A stretch of DNA of 17,892 bases from an uncultured Clostridia bacterium (GTDB lineage: Bacteria > Bacillota > Clostridia > HGM11514): NCBI GenBank assembly GCA_934489915.1, contig CAKSSZ010000010.1, forward strand, positions 1-17,892. The letters are read 5' to 3'. Below the pieces are notes generated by a model. It was not told the origin of the DNA, made no database searches, and was given only the letters and a program-made list of their open reading frames with translations. The translations under genes and the position numbers were made by a program. Numbering within the stretch: the stretch's first letter is position 1; each line of letters opens with the position of its first letter. Positions 13,803-17,892 of this stretch are shown here, piece after piece.

Positions 13803-15056
13803 ATGTATCAATTTTATACGCTGTCTAACGGATTGCGGATTGGCGCTGAGGTCATTCCGGATGTGAAATCGGTGACGGCCGGTTTTTTTGTCCGGGCAGG
13901 CGGCATGACAGAAACCAAAGAGGAACAGGGCATTTCGCATTTTATAGAACACATGCTGTTTAAAGGCACAAAGCGTCGGTCGGCATGTAGTCTGGTACAG
14001 GAAATTGACCGCACCGGAGGAGTGCTGAATGCATTTACTTCAGACGAGTACACCTGCGTATATGCCAAGGTACTGGATCGTCAATTGGAGACGGCAATGG
14101 ATGTTCTTTGCGATATGATATTTCATTCTCAGCTGCGTCCTGAGGATATTGAACTGGAAAAGAAAGTGATCGGGGAAGAAATCCATTTGTACGAGGATGC
14201 GCCGGATGAATTGGCGGGGGATTTGCTTTCGGCGGTTACCTGGGGGGACTGCCCCGCCGGCCGATCCATATTAGGAACGGAAGAAAGCGTAAATCGAATG
14301 GATCGGGAAAAGCTCCTTTCTTACATGGAGCAGTTTTACCATCCCCAAAACATGGTATTTGCCATTGCAGGGAGCTTTACCCTGTCCCATGTGATTGAAC
14401 TGCTGGAGGAAAGGCTGCAATCGGTGTCCCATTGGAGACCGGCATATCCAGCCTCTCCCTTGGTATTTCACACCGGGATTGGGTACCGGGAAAAGGAGGC
14501 GGAACAAACGCAATTGAACCTTGGGTTTGAGGCGCTTTCTTATTCCGATCCGGATCTATATCCTCTTTTGGCGGTCAACGCTTTATTTGGCGGGGGGATG
14601 AGCTCCCGTCTGTTTCAAAATATTCGGGAAAAAGAGGGGCTTGCATACTCAATAGGGTCGTACCCTTTTTGTCACATAAAAGCCGGGCTTTTTATTGTCA
14701 ACGCAGGGGTCAGTCCGGAGAACACAGAACGGACGGTGACGCTCGTCTTAGAAGAAATGCAGCGGCTGCGCCGGGAAGGGCTGACAAAGAATGAAATCCA
14801 CTGCGGGAAGGAACAGTTGGCCGGGAGTTATTTGTTGGGTTTGGAATCCACCTCTTCCCGCATGAGCCATTTGGGCAAGGGAATGTTATTGGAAGATCGG
14901 GTAAGATCCCAGGAGGAAATTTTAAATTTAATCGATGGGATTAACGGCGAATCGGTGGAACGGGTTATTGCAAGAGTTTTTACTCCGGAGCGGTATAGCA
15001 TGGCGGCAGCAGGAGCGATTGACGACTGGTGCAAACGGAACGGAAGAGCTTTGTAA
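13803..15056 (+). CDS. M16 family zinc metallopeptidase (processing-peptidase-like, YmxG/MlpA type)
   Basis: A 417-residue M16B peptidase resembling mitochondrial processing peptidase beta and Bacillus YmxG/MlpA, which lies near pnp there too. The inverted zinc motif HFIEH gives ligands His46 and His50 with catalytic Glu49. The third ligand is Glu126 in EEIHLYEDAPDE, 76 residues after His50, as expected. The C-terminal half shows LGFEALSY, FGGGMSSRLFQNIREKEGLAYSIGSY and later helices, so both M16 half-domains are present. I chose the ATG at 13803 because TAGGAG lies eight bases upstream and the product begins MYQFYTLSNGLRIG, like the family. The frame extends up to a GTG at 13740, but that lies inside the pnp terminator. 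No signal peptide, so probably cytoplasmic. The next gene starts 18 bp downstream. Substrate unknown. Confidence 0.95.
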   Translation: MYQFYTLSNGLRIGAEVIPDVKSVTAGFFVRAGGMTETKEEQGISHFIEHMLFKGTKRRSACSLVQEIDRTGGVLNAFTSDEYTCVYAKVLDRQLETAMDVLCDMIFHSQLRPEDIELEKKVIGEEIHLYEDAPDELAGDLLSAVTWGDCPAGRSILGTEESVNRMDREKLLSYMEQFYHPQNMVFAIAGSFTLSHVIELLEERLQSVSHWRPAYPASPLVFHTGIGYREKEAEQTQLNLGFEALSYSDPDLYPLLAVNALFGGGMSSRLFQNIREKEGLAYSIGSYPFCHIKAGLFIVNAGVSPENTERTVTLVLEEMQRLRREGLTKNEIHCGKEQLAGSYLLGLESTSSRMSHLGKGMLLEDRVRSQEEILNLIDGINGESVERVIARVFTPERYSMAAAGAIDDWCKRNGRAL

Positions 15057-15074
15057 AGGCAGGAGGAAGAACAG

Positions 15075-17453
15075 GTGAAGCAAGGGAAGGAATACGGAAA
15101 AAAGATTGCCTTTTACTGCGCTTTTTTCATTGTCTGGGTGCTGCTGACCCGGGGGGCGAACGCTCCGCTGATCTACCCGGATGAGGCAGGGTATATTGGC
15201 TGGGCAAGAAGACTGTCCGGGACAGATGCGCAGGTTTGGCGGTACTTACCCGGGTACGGCCTTCTTTTGGCGCCTTTGTTTGGCTTGTTTCAGAATATTA
15301 CGGTCAGTTATCAGGCCGCTATCCTCCTCAATTGTCTGATGGGGGCGGCAATTCCCGTGCTGGTGGCGGGTTTTTTGGAGAAAACGGAGCTTTTGACGGG
15401 CAGGGAACGCTGGCTTGCGGCAGCGGTGCCGGGGTTGTATCCGGCGGTGATGCTTTATGGGAATCTGGCGCTCTGCGAGGTGTGGCTTACCTTTTTATGT
15501 ACCTTGCTTTTATGGTCTGTTGCTCATTGGGGTAAAAAAAGAAGATATGTTGTGCTGAGCGTGTTGTGCTGCTGCTGGATGATAGCCGGTCACGGCCGCA
15601 GCGGAGCTGCTATTTTGGGTACTTTGGCGGCGGCGGTGGCTTATTTTTGGGATACCCCACGGCAGAAACAGATGATTACAGCTGTGGCGGCGCTCTTGGT
15701 CATTTTGGGGCTGGCCGGATTATGGTATCTGGGCGGAACCTCCTCTGTGAACGGTGCCCATTTGAGGGAGCAGCTGGTGAAGCTTTTTACCTGGCAAGGG
15801 GTTTGGAATACCGTCTCTACTCTTTTTTCACAGGGGTATTATTTGCTGCTGGCAAGCTTTGGAATTCTAATCCCGGGGGTATTTTATGGAATTTTGCAGC
15901 TGCGGAAAAAAAATCAGCCTGCATTATGGTGCTTATTTGTGACATTCGGTGCGGCTATGCTACTGTCCGCCCTTTTTATGAATCATCACGAAAAGCCGGA
16001 TCATATTTTATACGGTCGGTACAACGAGTACGCACTGAGCGGTATGTTAGCTTTAGGAGCGGCGGCGATACTGAAAAAAAAGAATTGCCGGTGGATGCCG
16101 CTGATTTTTGGTTCTTTTGCGGTTTTTTGCTTTACCCGTTATGGGGCTGCCATTGACGGGATTGATCGGAATTTATGCCATACCTGGGGCTTATATTGGT
16201 ATAAAATTCTCTTTTCCCGTTTTACTTTTTGGGGAGTGACGGCGTGGTTTGCGCTGCCGTCTCTGATGCTTGCGGGCATTGGGCGGCATAATCCGAAGGG
16301 TGGAATTTTATTTCTGTGCGCCCTGTTTTTAATGACAACAGTTTATGGAAAATATGATTATTTTATTAAGGGCGCAGCGCCCCGATATGCGCCTTCTCAG
16401 CTGCCGGAATTTGCGGAAAATACGGTTACTGCCCTGCCTCTGGAAGGGGATACCATGGGGTATCCCTGGGGCGTTTACCATTTGTTGACGTGCCGCCCGG
16501 AGCTGCATTTGTCCGAGCAAAGCTCCCTGCTCCTTTCTCCCAAACGGCAGGAGGGGGGACGGCTCTTGGGAAGTGAATGTTACGATCAGCTGTATTTATA
16601 TGAAAAAGAAGGTGCGGATAAGATCTATTCTGCCGTAGGGGACGCACCGTCCGGCACGGTGTCCTTTGAAAAAACACATGAGGGGCAGTTGCAGGTTACC
16701 GTGCAGAATACGGGGAGTCCATGGATCTGCTATCAGGGTGCAGAGAATCTGGCAGACTGCGTTCGGCTGGCGGTGTGGACGGAGAACGAAAAGGGAATCA
16801 CAGAGGAAATGCGCTTGGATTTTTCCGGTAATTTATATCAGGGAGAGCAAGAAACGGTTGTTCTTCCGCTGCCGCAGAAAAGCGGCAGCTATCGGATTCA
16901 GGCTGCGGTGGTAACGGATTTTAAGTCTATGGTTGCGGTATCCGCCTGTGATGTAACGATTAGGGACGGAGCTGTTTTGGATTATAACGGAACCGATCCG
17001 ACAGATACAGAGTTTACTGTATTGCAAGTCCGGGATTATCCCCGTCAGACAGAAGGGCTTTTCCGAGGGAGGAGTACCGGGGAAACCACATTATCCGGAC
17101 TTTGTTGGAACACCGGCGGACGCCGGCTGTTAAGCGTAAAATTCAGCGGAAGAGGAACGGGCATTTCTTTGGCGGTCAACGGTCAGGTCATGCCGTGCGT
17201 GAAGCAGGGCAGCAGCTTTTATACTGTTTCTATAGAAGGCATTTCGGAGATCCGGAGTATCACGATGACTTGTCCGACGGCGGTGCCGGCAAAGCAAAAC
17301 GGATTGCCCTCCTTTCTTTTCTGGCTGAGGGCGGATTCTCCATGCAAGCCCGTGTCCCTGTTCGTACGCGGTATGGATAAGCTCTTTGGGGCGGGCTGGG
17401 ATTTTTGTGCTTACGGAGCGGCGCCGGAGCGATTTGTATTGACCAATGAGTAG
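15075..17453 (+). CDS. Multi-span membrane protein, GT-C glycosyltransferase-like, with beta-rich C-terminal extension
   Basis: 792 residues. Residues 8 to about 425 hold roughly a dozen hydrophobic segments. After the first comes PLIYPDEAGYIGWAR with the acidic pair Asp36-Glu37. This is the place and type of acidic motif used by GT-C (ArnT/PMT/GT39-like) enzymes, which move sugars from polyprenyl-phosphate donors outside the membrane. A YGRYNEY motif lies near 315. The part from about 430 to 792 has no membrane segment: a linker, then a region about 530-630 with VTVQNTG...W and later GSYRIQAAVV, resembling Ig-like domains found at the ends of some sugar-modifying proteins, then a second beta-rich region. 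The start is GTG at 15075 with AGGAGG eight bases upstream. Its stop overlaps the ribosome binding site of a paralogue. Donor and acceptor unknown; a non-enzymatic role is possible. Confidence 0.72.
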   Translation: MKQGKEYGKKIAFYCAFFIVWVLLTRGANAPLIYPDEAGYIGWARRLSGTDAQVWRYLPGYGLLLAPLFGLFQNITVSYQAAILLNCLMGAAIPVLVAGFLEKTELLTGRERWLAAAVPGLYPAVMLYGNLALCEVWLTFLCTLLLWSVAHWGKKRRYVVLSVLCCCWMIAGHGRSGAAILGTLAAAVAYFWDTPRQKQMITAVAALLVILGLAGLWYLGGTSSVNGAHLREQLVKLFTWQGVWNTVSTLFSQGYYLLLASFGILIPGVFYGILQLRKKNQPALWCLFVTFGAAMLLSALFMNHHEKPDHILYGRYNEYALSGMLALGAAAILKKKNCRWMPLIFGSFAVFCFTRYGAAIDGIDRNLCHTWGLYWYKILFSRFTFWGVTAWFALPSLMLAGIGRHNPKGGILFLCALFLMTTVYGKYDYFIKGAAPRYAPSQLPEFAENTVTALPLEGDTMGYPWGVYHLLTCRPELHLSEQSSLLLSPKRQEGGRLLGSECYDQLYLYEKEGADKIYSAVGDAPSGTVSFEKTHEGQLQVTVQNTGSPWICYQGAENLADCVRLAVWTENEKGITEEMRLDFSGNLYQGEQETVVLPLPQKSGSYRIQAAVVTDFKSMVAVSACDVTIRDGAVLDYNGTDPTDTEFTVLQVRDYPRQTEGLFRGRSTGETTLSGLCWNTGGRRLLSVKFSGRGTGISLAVNGQVMPCVKQGSSFYTVSIEGISEIRSITMTCPTAVPAKQNGLPSFLFWLRADSPCKPVSLFVRGMDKLFGAGWDFCAYGAAPERFVLTNE

Positions 17454-17463
17454 GAGGGGTTGC

Positions 17464-17892
17464 ATGAAAGGAAAAGCAAAGTGGCTGGCGCCCGGACTTT
17501 TATTTTTCATATTTGGCTTATTTTATCTTTATTTAGGGCAGCATGCAGTCTCCCCGTTGATTTATCAGGATGAAGCAGGATATATCGGATGGGCGCGGAT
17601 TTTGGCGGGGAAGGCAGGGAACGGCTGGAATTACCTCCCCGGATACAGCCTGTTACTGACGCCGATTTTTTGGCTGCTGGACGATATTCGGGAAGCGTAT
17701 CCCTGGATCATCCGCTGCAATGCACTGATTGGGGCGTTGATTCCGGTGCTGCTTTATTTTCTCAGCGGCGTTTGGTATTCCGAAAAAGCGGTGACGGAGC
17801 GCTTTTTTGCGGCGGCAGGCGCTGCGCTTTATCCGACCGTTACTGCATATTCTCAGCTTGCCTTGTGCGAAAATTGGCTGTGTGTCTTATTG
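17464..17892 (+). CDS. GT-C-like membrane protein, paralogue of the preceding gene, cut by window edge
   Basis: Open for 143 codons from the ATG at 17464 to the window end. It starts with a hydrophobic segment and then PLIYQDEAGYIGWAR, with Asp36-Glu37 at exactly the same residue numbers as in the preceding protein. Further matches follow: YLPGYSLLLTPIF against YLPGYGLLLAPLF, GALIPVL against GAAIPVL, and LALCENWL against LALCEVWL. The two are clearly paralogues from a tandem duplication, although the nucleotide sequences have diverged. AGGAGG (17452-17457) lies six bases upstream and overlaps the TAG of the preceding gene, which suggests translational coupling. Whether this copy also has the beta-rich C-terminal extension cannot be seen. 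Confidence 0.72.
   Translation, partial: MKGKAKWLAPGLLFFIFGLFYLYLGQHAVSPLIYQDEAGYIGWARILAGKAGNGWNYLPGYSLLLTPIFWLLDDIREAYPWIIRCNALIGALIPVLLYFLSGVWYSEKAVTERFFAAAGAALYPTVTAYSQLALCENWLCVLL

Noticed and set aside
13191..13952. 253-codon minus-strand ORF spanning the end of pnp and the start of the peptidase gene
   Set aside because: Overlaps two certain plus-strand genes and the pnp terminator; no recognisable domain.

Overview
The window (about 50% G+C) looks like a chromosomal housekeeping segment of an endospore-forming Clostridia-type Firmicute, most like the Ruminococcaceae/Oscillospiraceae in flavour. The reasons are a PolC-type replicative polymerase, the MEP isoprenoid pathway, a YtxC-family sporulation protein, a small four-cysteine (DUF1540-like) protein, strong AGGAGG-type ribosome binding sites and sigma-A promoters. 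No rRNA, tRNA, insertion sequence, prophage or CRISPR array is visible.

Left part (1-9666, all minus strand): one tight operon read from a sigma-A promoter near 9638-9666, in the order uppS, cdsA, dxr, rseP, ispG, polC, acyl-ACP thioesterase (cut by the window edge). Gaps are 10-19 bp. The genes link isoprenoid precursor synthesis (dxr, ispG) to the undecaprenyl carrier lipid (uppS), CDP-diacylglycerol synthesis (cdsA), regulated intramembrane proteolysis (rseP) and DNA replication (polC).

Middle (9667-10207): a divergent regulatory zone. It holds a 49-residue Cys-rich protein on the minus strand with its own terminator. Ahead of that gene lies a structured leader with a strong terminator-like hairpin, which looks like an attenuator or unassigned riboswitch.

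Right part (10208-17892, plus strand): ytxC, then rpsO with a promoter and a three-way-junction leader resembling the S15 autoregulatory site, a terminator, and pnp preceded by an 87-nt near-perfect hairpin of the kind RNase III processes. After the pnp terminator come an M16 zinc peptidase and two tandem paralogous multi-membrane-span proteins with a GT-C glycosyltransferase-like first loop. The first of these carries a long beta-rich C-terminal extension; the second runs off the window.

Most genes are ordinary and well conserved. The parts most worth a second look are the RNA elements (9935-10042, 11046-11120, 11412-11562) and the tandem GT-C-like genes.
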